64,000 nucleotides of DNA from Haliclystus octoradiatus (Eukaryota; Cnidaria; Staurozoa; Stauromedusae; Haliclystidae): assembly GCA_916610825.1 (NCBI GenBank), contig OU744446.1:4783001-4847000 (forward strand), in the 5' to 3' direction. A program made the position numbers and the translations under genes. This document shows positions 1-10,800 of the stretch, in pieces. The notes beneath the pieces are model-generated. The model ran no database searches. It was not told where the DNA came from and saw only the letters and a list, made by a program, of their open reading frames with translations. Each line of letters opens with the position of its first letter. Position 1 is the first letter of the stretch.

Positions 1-652
1 TCTCTCGATACATTTCAAAGCCATCTCCCATTGTCAAATGTTGTTACAAATCATAGCTTTTGATTCTCGCTGGTGTCATACTAAATCATTGGGGTTGCAT
101 GTCGGTGATCTCCAGCTTTTACTGAAATTTCTACTGAAAAAGGAAGTTTAAATTTCTCGGAACAAGTTTACAGCTTGCAGATTAATAATATAAGAAAAAC
201 GAATGAGGTGGCAATTTATCAGAAGAATGCGTAACATTTGATATTTATTTCAATCAATCAGTCGTCTCATTTGATAAATATTACAAAAAAACAAATTAAA
301 AATGTCACCTGCATCTAGTGAGAACATTATGGTGCGAAGAAGAGCCATCATGAATGGATATTGAAACGAGGTTAAAACTTATTTGCATATCATTGGTGAC
401 GTTTACAACTTTGATGCTTTTATATGGAAAGGTGGTGTTACAGCATTCGCAATTTCGTTAATCATAAAGTAATTATGCTTAATTTTCTAGATACCAAACC
501 AAAACATGTGCTAGCCAACTAGAAATACTGGATTTTATCCAGAAATTAATACTGTCAAAAATTATTTAAAAAGATGTTACTATGGTAACTAAATCTACAG
601 AGAGACCGCCTCAAAGCTTGTTTGAATGAGAGGCAGAACATATCTGTGATGA
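1..652. other. Intergenic DNA, nothing recognised
   Basis: AT-rich sequence left of the long-TIR element. I see no open frame with codon structure, no tRNA-like boxes and no repeat shared with the rest of the window. Confidence 0.5.
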
Positions 653-661
653 AATTTCAAA

Positions 662-1228
662 GGGACTGCCTAAAAGGGTGACCATGACCATGACCGTGAC
701 CGGTCACGTATGTCTAAAAGGGTGACCGATCGTGACTTTTAGAAAAAGGCAAAAAGAAGATAGAAATAAGACATTGGGCATAACAAACACAGCTTGGCCA
801 ATTTATATGGCTAAATGCAATCCAATTCTTTACTTGTTAAAGAAATTTAAGAGTTGATTTTGTCGTGTTGAGTCAATAACAAACTGGGAATTTCTGATAG
901 GCTTCTACACCGATGACTAACCCATGCTGTGACGGGACAATAGAAACCATGCTTAGAAGTGACAAAGTTTCAAACTGCGAACGTTAAACTTCAATGTTCA
1001 ACGTTCGCACCTTCTTCTAAAAAAGTCCAAAACGAGACGGTAGTCTTGACGGCGGGCTAAACTTCCATGTTCACACATCAAATTTCTAAAGTTCAACGTT
1101 CACACTTTTCTGCCTTGAAATTCACAACGAGGCACAGCAACAAGGGAACGAGTTTATTCATAAAAATCATTAATGAATAAATATGATCGAAAGTGCTCTG
1201 CGAAATAAAAACAGCGAAAATAAAATAA
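662..1228 (+). repeat. Left 567-bp terminal inverted repeat
   Basis: Reverse complement of 4204-4770. Colinearity is kept over the full length with no net indel. Differences are single substitutions, for example within 945-955 and near 1022. Confidence 0.9.
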
Positions 1229-2839
1229 AATAGTTTCAGCTTCAAATAGTCTGTAAAATAAAAATACTTCGCATATCACTATCAGTAAAGTATCGAACAA
1301 GAAAGAGTGCCGTACAGGTGCAACTTGAGGTTCATTCCCGCTTAAAAATTCTAAGAAATAATGAACTTTAAAATAAACGTATTCGAAATTATTTGAATAT
1401 TATTAAGTTTCTTCAGGAATGACGTCATGATTTTCTCCAGAAAGGGACAACCTTTCCCTACAGCGGTTTTTCTTCAAGTTTAAAAAATTAATACATGTGT
1501 GACATTGCGTGTATGTAGTTCCGACAAGGGTCTATATAGCACTCCTTCCCCTCCTTCTAGTCTCACTGGATTTCTGATAAAGAAACGTGCATGCTGGGCA
1601 TGTATATTTACCATTGAATTGTATATTGTAGATACAGTATACCATTACTTTCGATAGTTCTTGAATAAGTGGAAATTACTCTAAGCGTCTACTATATATA
1701 TAAATGTATCCACGAATTTGAGTGTATGGACCGATCTGTTGATTTAGCATGACTAATAAACTATAGGCAGTTATAAATTCTAATTGATAATTTCATGCAT
1801 ACAACTAATCTGAAAATTGAGCTTACTAATCATTTTGAAAAAACTACAATAATTTAATTGAAAAAACACTAATTAAGATGTATTTATTGTATAAATGAAA
1901 CAAAGATTAGTCAAGTTTTACCGTGACTCTGAGTTTCGCGCTTGTACGCTCTCCAGACGGAATTTATTCTAATGTAAAACATAACCAGTAACTCTCTTTA
2001 TATACATGTATGAAAAATTATATTATTGATTTACACTTAGCTATATTGTATTCAATGTATTTACTTTGTATTTGTTTCCTTAAAGTTTCGCAGGTAATAT
2101 TTATTTTCGTGGTGGCATTTCTTATTTATTGTATGATTATGTATATACGGTAGTATAGTTCTAGATATCGGATTAAACTTTTAAAAAATACAAAGCATAA
2201 TTCGGTATTTTGCCTACTAATAACTGTTTAGTAAATGTTCTAAAGCTACGGTCACTCCACGACCCATCGTAGTAATATATTACTCCATCTTTCCTCAATA
2301 CAGCTGTGAAATGCTTGCCTTCAAAGAGGGCGTTGCTGTTTCTGGCTCGAAACTATTGCCACTAAATAATGTTAACGATTTGGGTAAATTCAGGATCGAT
2401 GCTGGATCATTACAATTCAACTGGATAGGCAGGATCCATGCCTCCATGGATGATTTGCAGTAAAATAGCCATGAGTCAAATCCATTGGCAAATTGCAGTC
2501 TTTGCATGATGTAATTTTAAATCAGATTTCAAAGCATTCTCCATATCTTGCGAGGAACGACATCGTACATCGTCTGCTTCGACTGATATAGCGAATGTTA
2601 GATCCAATTCTTTGGGGGGGGGGTAATTCCCACATGGCTGCTAGACGCTCCATTCTTTTTAGTTCCATATTCCAGCTGAGAAAATACTTCTTTGGGTATC
2701 GCGTTTCAAGTTTTTGAACTTTTGTGTATCCTTTTTTTGACTTCTTCAAAATTTTTTGAAAATTTTTTTGGGTATTATTTTACAGTTTTGAAACTTTTTG
2801 GGTAGCATCAACAGACTTCACTTTTTTCCAAAGTGGTAC

Positions 2840-3215
2840 ACCCCGTTCCGACTAAAGAGCTGGAGTTACTCCCCTCCGGATCCAAGTTCGAAGTGAAAGG
2901 ACAGTCCCATATTTTAAAGTTAGAATTTTTCAGGGATAAGATATCATTATATACTGATGAGCCGTGCACTCTTCATACCGAATGGCAGGGGACCTACGGT
3001 AGATCAATGGATTATTTTCAAAGCGAATAAGAAGAGTAATGTGACAGAAAAGGTAAATATTGAGTATACATTGTATCGCGACGGGAAAGTGATCATCGAT
3101 GATGATGGTAAAGATTGTAGTTTAATTGCTTCAAGTAGTGAAGGGGTGTACCACTGCCGCGTCTCGTGCAGGGATTCAACTTTGGAACCATCGAAAGTAA
3201 CAGTTAGTAAGGACA
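2840..3215 (+). pseudogene. Decayed Ig-like domain fragments inside the long-TIR element
   Basis: Two partly overlapping + strand frames carry protein-like sequence. The first (about 2840-3030) reads like the end of an I-set Ig domain, with ELLPSGSKFEVKGQSHILKL followed by a hydrophobic strand and LYT. The second frame (about 2957-3215) contains YTLYRDGKVIIDDDG and then the Ig F-strand signature EGVYHCRV with a following Cys. The frames differ, so at least one frameshift or an unrecognised intron separates them. There is no start codon context and no complete domain. I infer a host gene fragment captured by the transposon, or the relic of a gene the element carried. The Ig assignment rests on pattern resemblance only. 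Confidence 0.4.
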
Positions 3216-4009
3216 ATGAGACGTGTTTTATGTGTTTTCTTTTTTTTAACGTTGTAATATTAAATAATTCTTATATTTGGTTCATATATCTATAAACATC
3301 TTACTGTAAATTATGTGTCTTCAAATTTGTTATTTTCAGCCTATACCATAGGGGGACAGGGGGACTATAACACCCCCATTCGAGGATACCCAGTAGTGGA
3401 AAGGCATACTTGAATTTAGGCACATTTGATGGCATTGACTGGTGCATATTTTTATTGAAAGTACAGTAAAATCAATAACTATCTTCAAAACTTCGCGATG
3501 TTTTGCATCGTTATATTCATCCTAAAATGGCTCAAATTTTGACTCAAAATATTTATTACGGGGCTATGACATCCCACAGCCTATTTTAAGAGAAGTACTC
3601 CCCGGGTACTGACGTACTGGCAGCGTGACAAGTAAGTCTACTACAGTGTCAGTTAAACGTAATTGTAACCGGGTAATCGGGTATACTCTTTATAATAAAC
3701 CGTCTGAAGAGCGTATTTACGCGATCGTATTAACGGAGTCCAATGTAATTAATAAAATAAAGGGCAATACACAGGGGAAAGGGGAAGTCGATATTAGTCT
3801 AATTATGGTAATACGCATTAGCATAACATTATTACGTATTACGCGATTTACGTATTAAACTTGTGATCTTTGATCTATTAATTTATACTGGGAAGCATTT
3901 ACACGGAATAACATAATTAAGTTGATCAAATCGTTCTTCAAATATCTATCCTGGAAAGTATATTTTTGTAAAATGATAGTGTTATTTATAAATCATTCTT
4001 ATTCAATTC

Positions 4010-4038
4010 CTGAATAAATGATGATGATGATGATGATA
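4010..4038 (+). repeat. Short ATG microsatellite
   Basis: About six tandem ATG units within the interior of the long-TIR element. Confidence 0.8.
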
Positions 4039-4203
4039 TTGCTCTGCTTTCAGCATTTTGATGTTTTGCCCATGCATTTTATTTAACTAACAAATAAACA
4101 TTCAATCGAGAATCAATCCTGAATGAATGAAATCAGCCACAGCTTTTAATTGAGATACATACATTTAATTTATCTGAAGCATACAGAGCACTTTCGCTGA
4201 TAC

Positions 4204-4770
4204 TTATTTTATTTTCGCTGTTTTTATTTCGCAGAGCACTTTCGATCATATTTATTCATTAATGATTTTTATGAATAAACTCGTTCCCTTGTTGCTGTGC
4301 CTCGTTGTGAATTTCAAGGCAGAAAAGTGTGAACGTTGAACTTTAGAAATTTGATGTGTGAACGTTGAAGTTTAGCCCGCCGTCAAGACTACCGTCTCGT
4401 TTTGGACATTTTTAGAAGAAGGTGCGAACGTTGAACATTGAAGTTTAACGTTCGCAGTTTGAAACTTTGTCACTTCTAAGCATACTTTCTATTGTCCCGT
4501 CACAGCGTGGGTTAGTCATCGGTTTAGAAGCCTATCAGAAATTCCCAGTTTGTTATTGACTCAACACGACAAAATCAACTCTTAAATTTCTTTAACAAGT
4601 AAAGAATTGGATTGCATTTAGCCATATAAATTGGCCAAGCTGTGTTTGTTATGCCCAATGTCTTATTTCTATCTTCTTTTTGCCTTTTTCTAAAAGTCAC
4701 GATCGGTCACCCTTTTAGACATACGTGACCGGTCACGGTCATGGTCATGGTCACCCTTTTAGGCAGTCCC
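4204..4770 (-). repeat. Right 567-bp terminal inverted repeat
   Basis: Partner of 662-1228. Identity breaks at 4203, where the element interior begins. Its outer edge is the sequence nearest the JTB start codon. Confidence 0.9.
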
Positions 4771-4843
4771 AATTTCAAAATGTTTTGAATTTGGTATTTA
4801 TTATAAGATTTGATTGGAAAGTTCACATATCTTCCTAATTACA
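4771..4843 (+). promoter_or_regulatory. Very short gap between transposon TIR and JTB start codon
   Basis: Only 73 bp separate the end of the long-TIR element from the JTB ATG. Unless an upstream untranslated exon exists, the JTB promoter or 5' UTR must lie partly inside the TIR. No TATA box or clear initiator is visible. Confidence 0.35.
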
Positions 4844-7800
4844 ATGAATTTGCAGAGGCTAGAAATATTTCTGGCAATCTTATCATGTTTAATAAAGCTT
4901 AATCATTCTGATAGTGGTTTAGATGTCACCAAAGTGACCAAAGCATTAAAATATAAAACAGGTAAGCTGGTGAGATAGTTTCCTTCATTATTTAGGCCAA
5001 ATGTCAAGTTCTACTGATAGTTAGTACATGGTTAGTAGTAGTATAGACAGTCACATTATAGAAACGTACCGTCCCTCTTACGCCTAACATATTTTCTACA
5101 CAAAGAACGCCACAAATCATGGTCAGACGTAGCTTCTTACAGAAACTTGTACGTAAATAAGACAAATTCGAAAGACAGACTCAAAAGTAAGCATAATTAC
5201 TGTATAATTAAATAAGACAGTTCTACTACTTTGATTTCCAGACTAGAACTGTCAAGAATTTTCAACCTATATCCTTTCCTAATTATATCCCTCACTTTTG
5301 TATGTGTATTAGAAGACAGCCACTTGTAATTCACGTTTAACTTGATTTTTTACCAGGAGGTGTCGATTGTTGGCTTGTGGAGAAGTTTATTGTTGTAAAA
5401 AGTTGTAAACCATGCAAAGAACTTGAAAAGGTATTCATGACAGTATTTCAAGAACCTTCTCTTTTTGTCTTCATTAAATGTTAATTTATTTCCTTCTTTG
5501 TTTTCATGCATATCATATGCCTAGTAAAAAATGAACACTGTTAATTTTCATGGTGCTCCAGTTAGCAATTCGTGAATAGATTGGCAGCTAGATTGGAAAG
5601 AATGCATTAATGATTAAGCGCGGCAAAGGTAGAAAGCCTATATAGTATATATATATATCTATATTTCAAAGGAAATTCGTAGCTGGAAATCCAAATTTGT
5701 AACAATTTTTGTGAATAATACATAGATACTAGATGTGGGAAAACAGAACTCAATATAGTACTCTTTGACAGTTTCATATGAGTTTACGAATTACAAAACC
5801 ATCAGACTTTAAAAAGAATATACGACATTTGACTTACTAAGCTGTCTATCGTTATATAAAGTTATAAACTATAAAGTTATAAACTATGATAATACAGAGA
5901 ATGGACTGTGGAGGAGAACATGAGACACAGCAAGCATTGAAACGATGTCCCGAACGATGTACGATTAATCTAGACATCTTAATCTTTTCCTTCGTAAAAT
6001 TTTGATTCATTTCACATCAATCGAGTCAATCGAACCAATTGTAAAATTGATCACATAACGGCATATTAACGTAGCCGCTATATTGACATTGCAAAACTTT
6101 ATTTTCTGTGTTGAAAGGAAGCTAAAACACATCAATTACTGCAAAAGACAAATACTTAGTCAAGTTTCGAAATCCGAAATAATCCGAACAAATAATATCA
6201 CTACAAATCCGATCCGATCTGAAGGCCAAAAATGTCAATCCGACCCGATCGGGTCGGATCGGATCGGGTTCGGACTTGGATTCGCACATCTTTACTTTAC
6301 GCTATGTAAAGTGTCACTTTCATACAGCCTTAATATTGATAAAGAACTAGATTAAATAAAGGTTATTAATTAAAACATGAATATGACCCTATTGCTAGGC
6401 CTATATGCATAAATAGATTTCAAGTATTGTATGGGTTGATTGAATCACAATAAGGGAATAATTTTAATTACTTCATCGATATAACTATATAGAAGATGTA
6501 GGCTTAATAACTGAAATGTTTGTTTTAGCTCTTAAATTGATATAACTTTAACTTTAAGTTCTGTTTTGATTTAATCTGCAAACAACAAAATCATTATTTA
6601 AGTTGTGTAGGCTAATACATAAAAGTTGACAAGGGGTTGTTGATGGTGTTTAAAGAAATTGGATTGTTGTCGGATTGTCGGTAGGCTTATCGGGTCGGTA
6701 CTGTTAATTTGAACTCACAGATACAATTTACTGCCTTATTCTGTTTGCGATATTTAATATGATCGTAAAAATCCTATTATCTACTTTAAATGTGTTGAGA
6801 ACAATCAGATACAATCTTACTATCTTAGCATCTTTGTATTGCCTTTCATGCCTTCGAAAGTAGAAGTAAGGAATTCAGGAACGCTAAATTCATCTAACTA
6901 GAAAACTACTAAATCGCGAAAGAATTGCGAATAATTTCTGACCAGGGTAATATTTGTCAATTTTGCCTGACTATAGGCATTTGGCATATTTGGGAGATTT
7001 AGCACTGTAATACCTTCAAAATTGCACAATTTTTACTGTTTTCGTCTCATAATTGTCCGAAATTCGGCTTAGATTTGTTATTGTGGAATGTGTCACACAA
7101 AAAAGGATATAACTCACTGCTCACTATAGATATTATGCAACCGAAATAAGAAGTTTCGTAATCGAGATAATACAGCTCATTTCAAATTCAAAACTCAAAT
7201 GTACGGGTCACGGAGTACAAATCATTGAAATGTATGTAAGTAATCATTGATTTATTGAATAATTCATTTGTATGAGTTTGGCCAAGTTTGGCACTCAAAC
7301 CATTGTAATGCGCTTTACACTATATGCTCATTCGGTGTTTAACTGGATACTAGTATGTTAAAATAGTCATCATCATTTAATCAAGTTAAAATACAAATAG
7401 TTCTAAAGTTTTTATCAAGTGACTAAATCATATTTTTGTTGTACTGTAATCATGACCTCAAGTCAAGTATTAGCCTACTGGTTAGTGTCCAAATGTTGGT
7501 GTAGTGACCAATTGTAAGCCTACTGGTATTAGCCTACTGGTTAGTGTCCAAATGTTGGTGTAGTGACCAATTGTAAGCCTACTGGTATTAGCCTACTGGT
7601 TAGTGTCCAAATGTTGGTGTAGTGACCAATTGTAAGCCTACTGGTATTAGCCTACTGGTTAGTGTCCAAATGTTGGTGTAGTGACCAATTGTAAGCCTAC
7701 TGGTATTAGCCTACTGGTTAGTGTCCAAATGTTGGTGTAGTGACCAATTGTAAGCCTACTGGTATTAGCCTACTGGTTAGTGTCCAAATGTTGGTGTAGT

Positions 7801-10800
7801 GACCAATTGTAAGCCTACTGGTATTAGCCTACTGGTTAGTGTCCAAATGTTGGTGTAGTGACCAATTGTAAGCCTACTGGTATTAGCCTACTGGTTAGTG
7901 TCCAAATGTTGGTGTAGTGACCAATTGTAAGCCTACTGGTATTAGCCTACTGGTTAGTGTCCAAATGTTGGTGTAGTGACCAATTGTAAGCCTACTGGTA
8001 TTAGCCTACTGGTTAGTGTCCAAATGTTGGTGTAGTGACCAATTGTAAGCCTACTGGTATTAGCCTACTGGTTAGTGTCCAAATGTTGGTGTAGTGACCA
8101 ATTGTAAGCCTACTGGTATTAGCCTACTGGTTAGTGTCCAAATGTTGGTGTAGTGACCAATTGTAAGCCTACTGGTATTAGCCTACTGGTTAGTGTCCAA
8201 ATGTTGGTGTAGTGACCAATTGTAAGCCTACTGGTATTAGCCTACTGGTTAGTGTCCAAATGTTGGTGTAGTGACCAATTGTAAGCCTACTGGCATTAGC
8301 TTTAGTTCATGACTCACTGATATGCCTGACTAACTATTTCTTGCCATCCTGTTTAATTTATGTAAGTTTATGACACATACACAATAGTATATGCTTCATA
8401 CAATCAAACCTGCTATAAGCAGGACCTCTATACTGCGGTCATCTGTTTATAGTGATCACTTTTGCCATGTCTAAAATAATATTCCATTGAATCAACCCTG
8501 TATATAAAGGTTACCTTTCTATAGTTCACAGTTGTCACTCTTGGTTTGTCTAAAATAATATTTCCTATTAATAAATCGATCCATTATAATAAGACCACAT
8601 GTCTATAGTGATCACTCTTGCCATGTCTAAAATAATATTCTATTGAATGAACCCTGTATATAAAGGCCACGTTCAATTAGTGGTCAATTTGTCTAGCCTA
8701 CCTCTTATTGTTAGTTGTCATAGCCTATACATGTTCCACTGTAACCTAATATATTGATATACGTAGAAATTAAATCCAGAATGTGAAAAGACTGGTTACA
8801 GGCAACGGATAAGATGTGAAAAATCAAATAAAGAATTTCATGTCAGGTAAGAATATGAACTAGGATATAAGTATTAGCTATCAATATGCATGTTAATCAA
8901 TGATTGTTGGTGGCCAGAAAATTAGGAAGGATTTGCTCAGATGGCAGAGCAACCGAACTTCATATTGGATCATATTTGCTCGACTGTGGTTCAAATCCCC
9001 CGAAGGTCAACTCAGCCTTGACTTTATCTGAAACATCAAATGAGTACCATCTAGGAATGGCAAATGTAACGTTCCAGAGAGAGTTGCATAGTTAATAGTT
9101 GCGGCATATTGCTGCGCATTGACAATCAATTCCTATCTGCCGTGAAATCTGTTGAATTTGATATGCAGTGCGGCGGATGAGATCAGTAAAGAGCATTTAA
9201 CATCATTGCTCTCAGTGATCCACTCCTTTAGAAATAGAGGAATATTACAAGTGCTTTAGGTAGAGGGATACCATCTCAATTACTCTTTCTTGGGCAGAAA
9301 ATCACATGTTGATTCACATACACCAAAAAACCTTCCCTGTATAAACAGTTCATGAACACTTCAGAAGGTTCATGAACAATTCATGGACAGTTTGTGAACT
9401 TAACAAATCATTTTTAATAAGTATCTAATGTAAAACTTGCAAATATTGTACCTTTAAGTTGTTCACAGCATCACATGCTTTGTTCTCCATTTTGTGGCAT
9501 CTATGATTATTAAGCTACTGGTTATATTTTTAGTAGGCCTGCTATGGATAAAATGCAGGTATGCAAACCTTAAGTGTCAATCATGTTTTTATTTGAAGCT
9601 GTTCTGGTGTTAGATCATCTGAAGAGAGAAAATTTTGGCTGTTTGAGGTATGTTATTTGGCATTATGATGAATGAATTATGATACATTTATCGAATTGGA
9701 ATATCACAAGCAAATAGAGGAAAAATTAATTACACTTACATACAGCCTAAATAGATTTTGAAAAATTGTGCTAGTGGTATGCTATTTAATCTAAATTTGA
9801 AAACAGCAAGTGAGGTTATGCTAACCACTTCCTTGGATAAAGAGTTCCAAACCGGAATGACCCGGTTGGTGAACGAATAAAATTATAAATTAACATTGGG
9901 TTGCATTAAAGTAAATTTTCTGGGAATATTGTCCACGCATGTTATATTAAAGGGTTACCACATACTTGCCATGTTTGTATTCATATTTACTAAACGAGAA
10001 AGTGTTGGGAGACACGAGTGAAGCGCTAAAAATCACGAGCTCTGAGCGATTGATTTTTAGCTTCCCAAGTGTCTCCCAACTTTTTCGAGTTTAGTAAATA
10101 TGAATACAAACATTTGCAAGCATGTGGTAATCCTTTTCTAAAATAAAACAAATGTCGGAATCTCATTCGACGGCGAATTTTCAATTCATGAATTCACAAT
10201 TTAAAATTCGATTTCAATTCATAAACCATGCAAAGAGAATCCCACAACAAGATAGATATTGTCGAAGAAAGAAAGACATATACAAGAACGTCTGTAATAT
10301 AAGTGGTACAATAGTTCTTTAGCAAATTAATGCAGTAATTGTTATTTAAATTTTAGGTTTACCTTGAAACACGGGTTGAAACAGCGTAGCATAGCCTATA
10401 ATTGTCAATCATTCTGTGTTTTTATTTTGCATGTTACACGACCAATAACTCATTTACCACGCTTTTCAATAAATATAAACATCATGAGCTAAATGTCGTT
10501 TTGTAAATCGTAGCCATTATTGAGATATTTATTGGGTTGTTATCAAAAAGTTATAAATTCTGTATTTTATCACAGGTCAAACTTTTTGAAGTTTGCGGTT
10601 TTTCCCGGTTTTCAGAGCCATGTTTTACCCTAGGATTTCATGCACGCTCTTTCAACCAATCAGATCGCAGAAAACCTTCTTGATATTTTAGAATTATTGT
10701 TATCATATGAAAGTATGTTCACTGTTTATTTATACAGTTAAACCTGTTATAACGGTCACCTCTACACAGCGGCCACCTGTCTATAGTGGTCATTCTTGCA

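Larger units (their letters stand above)
653..4779. mobile_element. Long-TIR DNA transposon (MULE-like) with its 9-bp target duplication
   Basis: Two inverted arms of 567 bp (662-1228 and 4204-4770) match with only scattered substitutions. The outermost bases are GGGACTGCCTAAAAGGGTGA on both sides. The 9-mer AATTTCAAA flanks both ends (653-661 and 4771-4779), as expected for a target-site duplication. Very long TIRs with 8-9 bp duplications are typical of Mutator-like elements, but no transposase is recognisable, so the superfamily is an inference and Merlin or another 8-9 bp duplicating family is possible. The motif CTAAAAGGGTGACC occurs twice within the terminal 70 bp of each arm, which could be repeated transposase-binding sites. 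The interior (1229-4203) holds only short decayed frames, including Ig-like fragments. The right arm ends 73 bp before the JTB start codon. Confidence 0.85.

Noticed and set aside
7469-8300. CRISPR-like array
   Set aside because: The repeats are directly contiguous with no variable spacers, and the context is a eukaryotic intron.
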